Shown piece after piece: positions 43,590-51,947 of a stretch of 64,000 nucleotides of DNA. Within the stretch, counting starts at the first letter, position 1, and each line of letters opens with the position of its first letter. This DNA is from Bacillota bacterium (GTDB taxonomy: Bacteria; Bacillota; Clostridia; Lachnospirales; Lachnospiraceae): positions 1 to 64,000 of the forward strand of contig JAEWIZ010000025.1 of assembly GCA_023386815.1 (NCBI GenBank). The letters are read 5' to 3'. The position numbers and the translations under genes were made by a program. Under the pieces are notes generated by a model that ran no database searches, had not been told where the DNA came from, and saw only the letters and a list, made by a program, of their open reading frames with translations.

Positions 43590-44192
43590 TTATGATTCTA
43601 TGAAATGAGGATTGGGATGTTCGTCAACAATAACTGCTTGATTTTTTAAGACCAATCCTTCCTTAAAAATGCCTCCAATGGCTGAACCAAAACCATAATA
43701 TTGATAGCCCATTAATAATAGAGGGTCGATTTTCAAAGGATCAGGCTTGTTATCGGTCAGATATTCTTCACCTGCTAAAGTAGTGATTATTTCTCCGAAA
43801 AACACTTCAAAGCCGCTAACTGTTGTGCTTTGGACTACTTTACATAAATAGTTCATTGGAGCTTCCATTATGAATGGAGTATTTCCATGTTCATCGTAAA
43901 AGACATTGAATAAAGTTGATTTATCTACGGATTTTCCAGATACCATACCACAATAGTCTGTTTTTTGTACCATATCAGTAGTAGGCAGATTAATACTGAA
44001 AAATCCGGATTCTTTGATTCCTTTCGTTATGTGGTGGCTACTTTTTACAGAGATATAAAAGATGGGTTCCAGGCATACAACACCAAAGGCTCCGATCGTA
44101 GTGAAGTTTGGTTTTTGATCAACTTCAGCTCCAAGGATAACAACAGGGGTGGGATTAACCATGGGGTAATTTTTAACACTTATTTTGTTCAT
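43590..44192 (-). CDS. Flavin reductase-like FMN-binding protein
   Basis: A 200-residue protein of the flavoredoxin/flavin reductase-like family. PTPVVILGAE near the N-terminus, NFTTIGAFGVVCLEPIFYISVKSSHHITKGIKES and FSINLPTTDMV fit the split-barrel FMN-binding fold. A substrate is not predictable. GGAGGTTTTAAT is the ribosome site. It is convergent with the MBL gene. Confidence 0.88.
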   Translation of the reverse strand: MNKISVKNYPMVNPTPVVILGAEVDQKPNFTTIGAFGVVCLEPIFYISVKSSHHITKGIKESGFFSINLPTTDMVQKTDYCGMVSGKSVDKSTLFNVFYDEHGNTPFIMEAPMNYLCKVVQSTTVSGFEVFFGEIITTLAGEEYLTDNKPDPLKIDPLLLMGYQYYGFGSAIGGIFKEGLVLKNQAVIVDEHPNPHFIES

Positions 44193-44214
44193 ATTAAAAC
44201 CTCCTAATCATTTA

Positions 44215-44337
44215 TTGCCTGGCCAGTAAAATCAATTATAGTGGAAACGAAAAAAATGTATAGACTTTTTCTTAAGAATGAGTTATTATAGTGTAATAGT
44301 GCGCCCCGAAGGTTTATGATTTTGGGGAATTTTTTAT
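44215..44337 (+). ncRNA. Possible small RNA (promoter and terminator without a gene)
   Basis: In the 428-base gap between flavin reductase and uppP, TTGCCT (44215-44220) and TATAGT (16 bases later) could form a plus-strand promoter. CCCCGAA/TTTGGGG (44304-44310 with 44321-44327) followed by AATTTTTT looks like a terminator about 75 bases beyond. No frame fits between. The flavin reductase promoter on the minus strand overlaps the same bases, so this is tentative. I see nothing else in the gap. Confidence 0.3.
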
Positions 44338-44620
44338 TTATTATAATAGTTTTAGGTGAGACTATAATATACAACAAAGATAGTTGGGAAGAGTCAGAAA
44401 GATGGATAGTTATATCATTTCTTTCAGGCTTTATTTTTTTGTACATGTATTCCATCTATTTCTTGATTTTCTTCCTCTGAACGAATACAATGAGTTTGTG
44501 TAAGAGTTGGAAATAGAGCGACGTAAAGGATTAAAATAAATATTGGAACATAGGAAAGAAATTGAAAACAAAAGTTAGACTTTGACGTTTCAGTATTTAA
44601 AATGTAGGAGGTTTAAAAAA

Positions 44621-45466
44621 ATGATATTAGATTTTCTGGAAATTCTGAAAGTAATTTTCCTTGGCATTGTTGAAGGAATCACAGAATGGTTGCCGATCAG
44701 CAGCACCGGACACATGCTTTTAGTGGATGAGTTTATCTCACTCAACATGACGGATGAGTTTAAGGAAATGTTTTTTGTTGTCATACAGTTAGGCGCAATT
44801 CTTGCCGTCGTACTGTTGTTTTGGAATAAGATGTTTCCCTTTCAGTTCAAGGACAAAAATAAACCTATTATTAAGACGGACATCTTCAGCCTGTGGTTTA
44901 AGGTGGTAGTTGCTTGTATACCAGGTGCAGTTGTAACGCTTTTATTCGATGATTATATTGAGGCGCATTTTCATACTCCTGTGGTAATAGCGGCTACATT
45001 AATCCTTTATGGTATTGCTTTTATTCTTGTTGAAAACTGGAATAAAAGAAGAGTACCGAGTGTGAAACGATTATCAGATATTACCTACCAAACAGCACTA
45101 ATGATCGGTTTGTTTCAAGTCCTATCGATCATTCCGGGTACTTCTCGTTCCGGTGCAACAATCATAGGTGCACTTTTGATAGGAGTTTCAAGAGTTGCAG
45201 CAGCAGAGTTTACATTTTTCCTCGCAGTACCTGTTATGTTTGGATTAAGTGCAATAAAAATATTAAAGTTTGGTTTTGCATTTACCCCAGCGGAATTGCT
45301 TGTGCTGGGTATTGGAGTAGTAGTTGCTTTTGGAGTATCCGTATTTGTAATTAAATTCCTTATGGGATATATTAAAAAACATGACTTTAAGGTGTTTGGT
45401 TGGTACCGAATTGTATTAGGTATTATTGTATTACTGTATTTTTCTTTTGCATCTTATGCGAGTTAA
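44621..45466 (+). CDS. uppP: Undecaprenyl-diphosphatase
   Basis: A 281-residue membrane enzyme (BacA/UppP type) that recycles undecaprenyl diphosphate to the monophosphate carrier used for peptidoglycan and surface polysaccharides, and gives some bacitracin resistance. GIVEGITEWLPISSTGHM at residues about 13-30 and PGTSRSGATI near 185 are the two active-site motifs. About eight hydrophobic segments are seen. GTAGGAGGT precedes ATG 44621, so the longer frame from 44582 is rejected. It is a single gene, about 1.9 kb before the polysaccharide cluster. Confidence 0.96.
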   Translation: MILDFLEILKVIFLGIVEGITEWLPISSTGHMLLVDEFISLNMTDEFKEMFFVVIQLGAILAVVLLFWNKMFPFQFKDKNKPIIKTDIFSLWFKVVVACIPGAVVTLLFDDYIEAHFHTPVVIAATLILYGIAFILVENWNKRRVPSVKRLSDITYQTALMIGLFQVLSIIPGTSRSGATIIGALLIGVSRVAAAEFTFFLAVPVMFGLSAIKILKFGFAFTPAELLVLGIGVVVAFGVSVFVIKFLMGYIKKHDFKVFGWYRIVLGIIVLLYFSFASYAS

Positions 45467-45587
45467 TAGATAATAAGAATATCATGCTGACTTCATGCAA
45501 TGCTCTAATTCCACAGGGAATCTAGGGCATTGTTTTGATATATGATAGTAACTGGTAAACATTAACTAGGAAGGTTAGGTAGCTAAA

Positions 45588-46010
45588 ATGATTCAATCCC
45601 TTGTACATATCGCTTTAGTAGTCAAAGACTATGACGAAGCAATTGATTTTTACACTAGGAAACTCCACTTTACGTTAGTAGAAGATACTTACCAACCAGA
45701 ACAGGATAAACGTTGGGTGGTGGTTTCTCCACCCAATTCCTCAGGGGCTACTATACTGCTGGCTAGGGCTTCAAAGCCGGAACAAATTCCGTTTATTGGT
45801 GACCAAGCGGGAGGGCGTGTATTCCTGTTTCTTGGAACCGATGATTTTTGGCGGGATTATAATGATATGGTAAAGAAGGGGATTGAGTTCGTTAGGGAAC
45901 CCAAGGTACAGTCCTATGGCACCGTAGCAGTATTCAAGGATTTATACGGCAACTTATGGGACTTAATACAGTTTAAGGAAGACCACCCAATTGCCCAGAG
46001 ATTAAGATAA
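45588..46010 (+). CDS. VOC-family (glyoxalase/extradiol fold) protein
   Basis: A 140-residue single-domain protein with two beta-alpha-beta-beta-beta halves. HIALVVKDYDEAIDFYTRKLHF supplies a first metal histidine, and DLYGNLWDLIQF is the usual C-terminal motif where the glutamate ligand is replaced by D/Q positions. It is followed by an HxlR regulator gene (54 bases) and an isochorismatase-like gene, all on the same strand. A role in detoxifying a small electrophile is possible. Confidence 0.87.
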   Translation: MIQSLVHIALVVKDYDEAIDFYTRKLHFTLVEDTYQPEQDKRWVVVSPPNSSGATILLARASKPEQIPFIGDQAGGRVFLFLGTDDFWRDYNDMVKKGIEFVREPKVQSYGTVAVFKDLYGNLWDLIQFKEDHPIAQRLR

Positions 46011-46064
46011 GTACGGAGTGAAAATAAGATATCTAACTATGTTGGATGCGATAGGGGAATGTAA

Positions 46065-46451
46065 ATGAAGATTCGTGAGAAATACACCTGCCCGTTAGAA
46101 ATTGTACATGACTTTATGAGAGGAAAATGGAAAGCAATTTTGGTATTTCAGCTTAGGAATGGGATGAAGACATTTTCTGAATTAAAGCGAGGAATTGAAG
46201 GTATTTCAGAGAAAATGCTGCTACAACAATTAAAAGAACTGCAGGAATTCGGGATCATAAGCAAAAGTAGTTCGCAAGGATATCCTCTCCATGTTGAATA
46301 TTACCTGTCAGATAGAGGTACACAATTATTAGAAGCTGTTCTTATCCTGCAGGAGATTGGTGTGGCATATATGTTGGAGAACGGTCAGAAGGAACTGTTG
46401 GAGCAAAAAGGAATTATTAATCAGGAGGGATACTTACTTAAAAGTAAGTAA
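46065..46451 (+). CDS. HxlR-family transcriptional regulator
   Basis: A 128-residue winged-helix protein. The typical start KYTCPLEIVHDFMRGKWKAILVFQLRNG includes the conserved cysteine C9, and the helix-turn-helix FSELKRGIEGISEKMLLQQLKELQEFGII follows. HxlR-type regulators often sense aldehydes, quinones or other electrophiles via that cysteine. It lies between the VOC and isochorismatase-like genes, which it may control. The ribosome site GGGGA lies 8 bases before the ATG. Confidence 0.9.
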   Translation: MKIREKYTCPLEIVHDFMRGKWKAILVFQLRNGMKTFSELKRGIEGISEKMLLQQLKELQEFGIISKSSSQGYPLHVEYYLSDRGTQLLEAVLILQEIGVAYMLENGQKELLEQKGIINQEGYLLKSK

Positions 46452-46520
46452 TTTACTTCTTTCATGATCGGGCTTAAACTTTTAGTAAATATAAGTTTGA
46501 TAAGAAGAGGAGTAGTTACA

Positions 46521-47072
46521 ATGAAGCCTGGTTTAATTATGGTAGATATTCAAAATGATTATTTTAATGGTGGAAGGTATGAGCTAGTAGATCCGGAAAA
46601 AGCGGCGATTCAGGCAAATAAAATCCTAACCTTTTTTCGAGAACAGGGATGGCCTATTTATCATGTTCGTCATATTAATTTAAAGGCTGATGCTGTATTC
46701 TTCCTGCCAGGAACGATAGGTTCTGATTTTTATAAGGAATGCTCTCCCTTCAAGGGAGAGGAAATAATTATTAAGCATCGACCGAACAGTTTCTTGAATA
46801 CAAATTTAAAAGAAAAGCTGGAAGAGAAGGATGTTGATACACTGGTGATATGTGGTATGATGACACATATGTGTATCGATACGACGGTAAGAGCTGCTGG
46901 AAATTATGAATACGAGGTAACACTAATTGAAGATGCATGTGCTACAAGAGATTTAATATGGGATGGTAGTACAGTTCCTGCTAAACACGTTCAGAATGCT
47001 TATATGGCGGCACTAAATGGAACATTTGCCAAGGTTCTGAAAGCAGATGCATGGATAGAGGAACAGTTATAA
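46521..47072 (+). CDS. Isochorismatase-family cysteine hydrolase
   Basis: A 183-residue cysteine hydrolase. The triad is visible: D8 in MVDIQNDYF, a lysine in IIKHRPNSFLNT and the nucleophilic cysteine in GMMTHMCIDTTVRAA. These enzymes hydrolyse amides or ureas such as nicotinamide or N-carbamoyl compounds. GAGGAG lies 9 bases before ATG 46521; the open frame from 46464 is not used. It is the third gene of the VOC-HxlR run and is followed by a terminator. Confidence 0.9.
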   Translation: MKPGLIMVDIQNDYFNGGRYELVDPEKAAIQANKILTFFREQGWPIYHVRHINLKADAVFFLPGTIGSDFYKECSPFKGEEIIIKHRPNSFLNTNLKEKLEEKDVDTLVICGMMTHMCIDTTVRAAGNYEYEVTLIEDACATRDLIWDGSTVPAKHVQNAYMAALNGTFAKVLKADAWIEEQL

Positions 47073-47104
47073 ATAGTTTGCTAATAGTTTAATAATTATA
47101 ATTG

Positions 47105-47135
47105 AGCGTGAGAGCGTAGGCTTTCACGCTTTTCT
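47105..47135 (+). terminator. Intrinsic terminator
   Basis: AGCGTGA (47105-47111) pairs with TCACGCT (47124-47130) and is followed by TTT. The hairpin is a relative of the one at 4773. The remaining bases to 47341 hold two copies of TATAGAAAGACTA (about 47139 and 47163) and no gene. Confidence 0.75.
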
Positions 47136-47341
47136 CATATAGAAAGACTATAAGAACGAATTATATAGAAAGACTAATTTAGGTATGACTTGGATTAAGT
47201 ATAAGATTAGTTTTTGTAGCAAAATACATTTATTTACATAATATTGTAGAGAGAGGTATCGTGGTGTCACATTGTATAGAAAACCAATACCTTAATTGAT
47301 GGTAATATTTATGTCTGAAGAAGGATTGTGAGGTATTTTCT

Positions 47342-48661
47342 ATGAGCTTGGCAATGGATTTATTAAATAGAACTGAGAGCCTTGCTGTTGTTGGTCTAGG
47401 TTATGTGGGTATGCCCTTAGCACTGGCTTTCTCAAAGATATATTCCGTCATTGGTTATGATATCAGCCCTGCGGTTATTAAGAAATATAAAGCCGGAATT
47501 GATCCGACCAAAGAAGTCGGAGACAATGCGATTAAAGAAGCTGACATAGACTTTACCAATGAGGAAGAAAAACTTCGTATGGCGAAATTTCATATAATAG
47601 CAGTTCCCACACCAGTTAATTCCCACAAGACTCCGGATCTGAAACCGGTAGAAAGGGCGAGTGAGATTGTAGGCAGGAATCTTACGAAGGGTTCTATTGT
47701 TGTATATGAATCTACTGTTTATCCGGGAGTTACAGAGGGTTTATGTGTACCAATTCTTGAGAAGTATTCAGGTTTAATCTGCGGAAAAGATTTTAAAGTG
47801 GGGTACTCGCCGGAGAGAATTAATCCTGGAGATAAGGTTCATAGACTGGAAAGTATTAAAAAAATAGTTTCCGGTATGGATGAGGATACTTTGAAAGAGG
47901 TAGCAGAAATATATGGACAGATAATTAAGGTTGGAGTATTTAGGGTAAGCAGTATAAAGGTGGCGGAAGCAGCTAAGGTTGTAGAAAATAGCCAGAGAGA
48001 TATTAACATAGCCTTTATGAATGAGCTTGCCATGGTATTTGACCGAATGCAGATTGATACAAGAGAGGTTATTGAGGCCATGAATTCAAAATGGAATGCT
48101 TTGAGTTTTTACCCAGGACTAGTGGGAGGGCATTGCATTGGTGTAGACCCCTATTATTTTATCTATGAGGCAGAACGTCTTGGATATCATTCACAAATTA
48201 TTCTTTCCGGCAGAAAAATTAATGACGGTATGGGTGAATTCGTAGCAGATGTTATTATTAAAAAGTTAATATTAACGAATCGACCTGTTATGGACTGTAA
48301 GGTAATTATCCTTGGAATTACCTTTAAAGAGAATTGTCCTGATATTCGCAATACAAAGGTAGTGGATATCGTTGAAAAGCTTAGAGAGTACGGAATCACA
48401 CCGGTGGTTGCGGATCCCCTTGCTGATATAGAAGAAACAAAGAACCATTATGGTATAGAGTTGATTCCTATGGAAGATGTCAGAGAGGCAGATTGCCTGG
48501 TTTTTGCAAATGCACATGAGGAATTCAAGGTTTTATCAGACGCTGACATAGAAGCTATGTTTCGAAAGAGCAGTTCGGAGGAAAGGGTTCTAATTGATGT
48601 TAAGGGGATATTGGATAAGAAGCATTGGATAGAGAAAGGCTATCTTTTCTGGAGATTATAG
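47342..48661 (+). CDS. Nucleotide-sugar dehydrogenase (WbpO/TviB-type)
   Basis: A 439-residue UDP-hexose 6-dehydrogenase-fold enzyme. It shows a Rossmann NAD motif GLGYVG (18-23), VPTPV (88-92), YESTVYPG, YSPERINPGDKVH (155-167), and the catalytic cysteine C265 in GGHCIGVDPYY. The YSPERINPGDK form is typical of the group that oxidises UDP-N-acetylgalactosamine or UDP-N-acetylglucosamine to uronic acids (WbpO, TviB). UDP-ManNAc is another option. It opens the polysaccharide cluster and is joined by one base gap to the epimerase. Confidence 0.9.
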   Translation: MSLAMDLLNRTESLAVVGLGYVGMPLALAFSKIYSVIGYDISPAVIKKYKAGIDPTKEVGDNAIKEADIDFTNEEEKLRMAKFHIIAVPTPVNSHKTPDLKPVERASEIVGRNLTKGSIVVYESTVYPGVTEGLCVPILEKYSGLICGKDFKVGYSPERINPGDKVHRLESIKKIVSGMDEDTLKEVAEIYGQIIKVGVFRVSSIKVAEAAKVVENSQRDINIAFMNELAMVFDRMQIDTREVIEAMNSKWNALSFYPGLVGGHCIGVDPYYFIYEAERLGYHSQIILSGRKINDGMGEFVADVIIKKLILTNRPVMDCKVIILGITFKENCPDIRNTKVVDIVEKLREYGITPVVADPLADIEETKNHYGIELIPMEDVREADCLVFANAHEEFKVLSDADIEAMFRKSSSEERVLIDVKGILDKKHWIEKGYLFWRL

Positions 48662-48662
48662 T

Positions 48663-49526
48663 ATGAATAAAAGGAAGATCTTAATCATAGGAAGAAAAGG
48701 ATTTATTGGAAGTTCACTGGCAAAATGGTTGGTGGATAAGGGGGATGAGGTATTCTTAGTATCTGGCAGAAAAGAAGAGTGGAAAAGTTTTGATATGACC
48801 GGGATTGACACTGTGGTTTACGCCGCAGGTCTAGCTCATACGAAAGAAAAGAGGAAGAACGAAGAACTTTTCTTAAAAGCTAATGTCACTCAAGCTAAGA
48901 AATCAGCTTTACAGGCTAAGCAGGCTGGAGTTCATCAATATATTTATATTAGTAGTATGAATGTCTATGGAAGTACAGGGAAGCGTATTGGAACAAATTC
49001 TTCTATTTCACCGGATACCTTGTATGGTAGAAGCAAAAGGCAGGGAGAGCTAGAGATACTCAAGCTGGAAGAGGAAAATTTTGCTACTGTGATTATCAGA
49101 CCTCCGGTTGTAACCGGTGCTGGTTGTAAAGGGAGTATTCGTTTCCTGACAAGAGCATCAAAATATATAATGTTTTTTCCAAACTATCCAAACCAAAGGA
49201 GTATCATTGATGTCATTAATCTATGTGAATTTATCCGCTGCTTGATCGCAAAGAATGCCAGTGGAATTTATCATCCCCAAAATGAAGAATATATCTCCAC
49301 ATATCAGCTCCTATCACTTATAGCTAACTCTACAGGAAGAAAAATTCGCCCGATTAGCTTCTTAAATCCCTTAATTTCTTGGATGTTACCTAGGTTTAAA
49401 ATGGTAGGTAAGGTATTTGGAGATGATTGCTACGATAAAAGGTTATCCACTTATAAGAACTTTTCTTATTGGATTCGAACTCATGACCAATCCATCCAGG
49501 ATATGGCTTCAGATATATTAAAATAG
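48663..49526 (+). CDS. NAD-dependent epimerase/dehydratase
   Basis: A 287-residue extended SDR protein. The glycine motif is IGRKGFIGSS (residues about 9-18, with a basic residue in the GxxGxxG pattern), SSMNVYG supplies the catalytic serine, and YGRSK the tyrosine and lysine. It is somewhat shorter than typical GalE and more like WbpV/WbiG-type 4-epimerases or reductases of surface polysaccharides. It starts one base after the dehydrogenase stop (TATGA), so the two are coupled. A terminator follows at 49527. Confidence 0.85.
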   Translation: MNKRKILIIGRKGFIGSSLAKWLVDKGDEVFLVSGRKEEWKSFDMTGIDTVVYAAGLAHTKEKRKNEELFLKANVTQAKKSALQAKQAGVHQYIYISSMNVYGSTGKRIGTNSSISPDTLYGRSKRQGELEILKLEEENFATVIIRPPVVTGAGCKGSIRFLTRASKYIMFFPNYPNQRSIIDVINLCEFIRCLIAKNASGIYHPQNEEYISTYQLLSLIANSTGRKIRPISFLNPLISWMLPRFKMVGKVFGDDCYDKRLSTYKNFSYWIRTHDQSIQDMASDILK

Positions 49527-49550
49527 GTCCTTTCAAGGACTTATTTTTTT
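49527..49550 (+). terminator. Terminator after the two nucleotide-sugar genes
   Basis: GTCCT (49527-49531) pairs with AGGAC (49536-49540) around TTCA and is followed by TTATTTTTTT. It splits the cluster into two transcripts. Confidence 0.7.
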
Positions 49551-49757
49551 AGCTCATTTATATTATTCGCATTAATAAATTATAATACGACATGTTTCTA
49601 TCGGTGATATGGCTCAATATGTCACAGGATGAATGAAGTTAGAATATATTAATTATAGAACGGACGGACGTGAACTCCGGGCAAATCCAAAACATAAGAT
49701 ATTTATAGTAATGCAAGTGATTAATTGGATCCCAGGAATTAATGAAATGAGGTATCT

Positions 49758-50438
49758 ATGAAATATTTATTTGTAGTAGCACATCCCGATGATGAGGTGT
49801 TAGGAGCTGGAGGAACCATTGCGAAGCTTACCAGTGAAGGCAATAGCGCAGAGGTATGTATCCTCAGTGGAGAAGCCGGTGCCAGAAAAAACAGGCCGGA
49901 TACTGAAAAACTAAATCAGGATATTGTCGGTTGTAATAAAATACTTGGGGTGAAGAGAGTTTTCCTTGGACACTTCCCGAATATCGAATTTAACTGTGTT
50001 CCTCATTTAAAGATGGTACAGTTTATAGAGAAAATTTTAACCATAACGCAAGCAGAAATTATATTTACACACCATCCCAGTGATTTAAACAATGATCACT
50101 ACCATACGTCCATCGCATGTCAGGCAGCAGTACGGCTTTTTCAGCGTAATAGCAGTATCAAACCTATTAAGGAACTAAATTATATGGAAATTCCATCATC
50201 AACGGAGTGGGGTATGAACACGTCGCTTCAACCCTTTACACCTAACCTGTTTATAGAAATTACGGAAGAGGGACTTAATAGAAAGCTTAAAGCACTTTCC
50301 CAGTATGAGGGAGTCATGAGGGATTATCCCCATCCGCGGAGTAAAACTGCAATCAAAGGATTAGCTGCGTACCGGGGGTGTCAAGCGGGTATGGAGTATG
50401 CGGAAGGTTTTGAGACCGTTTTTCGCAGAGAAATATAG
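49758..50438 (+). CDS. PIG-L/LmbE-family deacetylase
   Basis: A 226-residue zinc-dependent N-deacetylase fold. The AHPDDEVLGAGG motif (residues 8-19) and FTHHPSDLNNDH (about 97-108) carry the metal and catalytic residues. Members remove acetyl groups from GlcNAc-containing substrates. It is the first gene of the main polysaccharide operon. With WbqC and CapK-like genes nearby it could free an amine for later acylation; this is inference. A TATAAT near 49580 may be its -10 box. Confidence 0.92.
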   Translation: MKYLFVVAHPDDEVLGAGGTIAKLTSEGNSAEVCILSGEAGARKNRPDTEKLNQDIVGCNKILGVKRVFLGHFPNIEFNCVPHLKMVQFIEKILTITQAEIIFTHHPSDLNNDHYHTSIACQAAVRLFQRNSSIKPIKELNYMEIPSSTEWGMNTSLQPFTPNLFIEITEEGLNRKLKALSQYEGVMRDYPHPRSKTAIKGLAAYRGCQAGMEYAEGFETVFRREI

Positions 50439-50512
50439 AAGACTACTATTAGCTTTTTCCATAGGGAGAAGAAATTAGTTTGTAACAGGCAGGCTTGCCG
50501 GAAAGAATCGCA

Positions 50513-51145
50513 ATGAGTGGGATATATGAAAACAAGTTGAAACTAATATTTGATAGGATTATAAGTGGTGGACTTTTGCTATTTTTATGGCCACTGCTGC
50601 TTATCATAAGTGTTCTCATTAAGCTGGAGGATGGAGGAAGGGTGTTATTTACTCAATACAGACTCGGCAAGAATAGACAAATATTTAAAATATATAAATT
50701 CAGAACCATGAAAGAAAACCATGAAAACCCGCAGCTGCGAGTATTTCTTGGGGATAACAGGATAACTCGGGTAGGTGCAGTTCTTCGAAAAACCAGTTTG
50801 GATGAACTGCCACAACTCATTAATATACTGAAAGGGGATATGGCTATCATTGGCCCAAGGCCTATATTACCGGAGGAAGTGGAGGCACCTAAGGGAGAGT
50901 TTCCTTACGAAAGAAGGTTCACCTGCCTGCCGGGACTTTGTTGCACCGTAGATATAAAATACCGCGCAGCAGCAGACCGGGAGCTGCAATTTACAATGGA
51001 TGTCACTTATGCTGAGAATATCAGATTTTGGCAGGATATGTTGATTGCTTTACGAATGGTTGGAGCAGTAATAAAAGGTAAAAACGTATACCGGGAAGAG
51101 CAAGCGGATAACCGGAAGAAGATAAGCAGTAAAAAGAAGTTATAA
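50513..51145 (+). CDS. Initiating sugar-phosphate transferase
   Basis: A protein of about 210 residues of the bacterial sugar-transferase (polyprenyl-phosphate hexose-1-phosphate transferase) family. One N-terminal membrane segment (about 20-40, LLLFLWPLLLIISVLI) is followed by the family's KIYKFRTM, TRVGAVLRKTSLDELPQLINILKGDMAIIGPRP and the LPGLCC stretch. It transfers the first sugar phosphate to undecaprenyl phosphate. The frame is open from TTG 50495, but GGAAAG lies before ATG 50513, which I prefer. It lies in the operon between PIG-L and WbqC. Confidence 0.93.
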   Translation: MSGIYENKLKLIFDRIISGGLLLFLWPLLLIISVLIKLEDGGRVLFTQYRLGKNRQIFKIYKFRTMKENHENPQLRVFLGDNRITRVGAVLRKTSLDELPQLINILKGDMAIIGPRPILPEEVEAPKGEFPYERRFTCLPGLCCTVDIKYRAAADRELQFTMDVTYAENIRFWQDMLIALRMVGAVIKGKNVYREEQADNRKKISSKKKL

Positions 51146-51251
51146 TAGTAAACGTATTTCAAATAGCTGCAGCAATTGCCTGTCAGCGTAGAAAAATTCA
51201 AAATGCGTAAGGTAGTAAAACAAATACGTGTGCGTAAGGATGGAGAAAAGT

Positions 51252-51947
51252 ATGAGAATTGCTATCCATCAGCCGGACTATATCCCCTATATAGGATACT
51301 TTTATAAGATTTCGAAGGCTGATTTATTTGTTTATTTAGATGATGCTCAATTTTCCAATGATAATATGCATCACAGAAACTATATTAAGACGCCTCAAGG
51401 TAGGAAAAGGCTTACCATTCCCCTTAAATATCATTTTAAGGATAGCATTAACGAGGTTCGCACCAGTGATGATATTAACTGGAGGGAGAAACATCTCAAT
51501 CTTATGACAGTTAATTATCAGAAGAGTCCATATTTTAACGATATATTCCCGGTTATCAGGGAGCTGCTATTTACGGAGTATGATAATTTGGCAGATATGA
51601 ATATGACCATTAATCGGTTTATTCTCTCCGGGTTTGGTCTTAAAACACCCGTTTTGAAAGCCTCGGAGCTGAATATCTCTTCTAGAAAAGAGGAGAGAAT
51701 TCTCGATATATGCGCTACTTTAAATGCCGATGAATATTATTCCGGACTTGGTGCAGCAGCTTATCAAAGCAAGGAGAATTTTGAAAAGAGGGGAATCAAG
51801 CTTACTTATACGGATTACAAGCCTTTTTCCTATCCTCAACTATGGGGATCTTTTGAGTATGGACTATCCGTGTTGGATTATCTATTTAATTGTGGTTTTG
51901 ATTGGAACAGAATATTAGAGAACGTAGAGAAAGGGGAAGTTCTATGA
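51252..51947 (+). CDS. WbqC-family protein
   Basis: A 231-residue cytoplasmic protein with the WbqC signature: MRIAIHQPDYIPYIGYFYKISKADLFVYLDDAQF, then HHRNYIKTPQGRKRLTIP and WGSFEYGLSVLDYLFNCG. Members sit in O-antigen and capsule clusters and are thought to help add amide-linked groups to amino sugars, but the biochemistry is thin. GGATGGAGAA precedes ATG 51252; the frame from 51228 is not used. Its stop overlaps the next gene's start (ATGA). Confidence 0.88.
   Translation: MRIAIHQPDYIPYIGYFYKISKADLFVYLDDAQFSNDNMHHRNYIKTPQGRKRLTIPLKYHFKDSINEVRTSDDINWREKHLNLMTVNYQKSPYFNDIFPVIRELLFTEYDNLADMNMTINRFILSGFGLKTPVLKASELNISSRKEERILDICATLNADEYYSGLGAAAYQSKENFEKRGIKLTYTDYKPFSYPQLWGSFEYGLSVLDYLFNCGFDWNRILENVEKGEVL

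Noticed and set aside
44204..44455. 83-codon minus-strand frame upstream of the flavin reductase
   Set aside because: Lies over promoter sequence and a hairpin; no ribosome site and no family-like motif.
47139..47176. Direct repeat TATAGAAAGACTA as an attachment site
   Set aside because: Only two short copies 24 bases apart, no integrase or tRNA nearby; more likely chance or local duplication.
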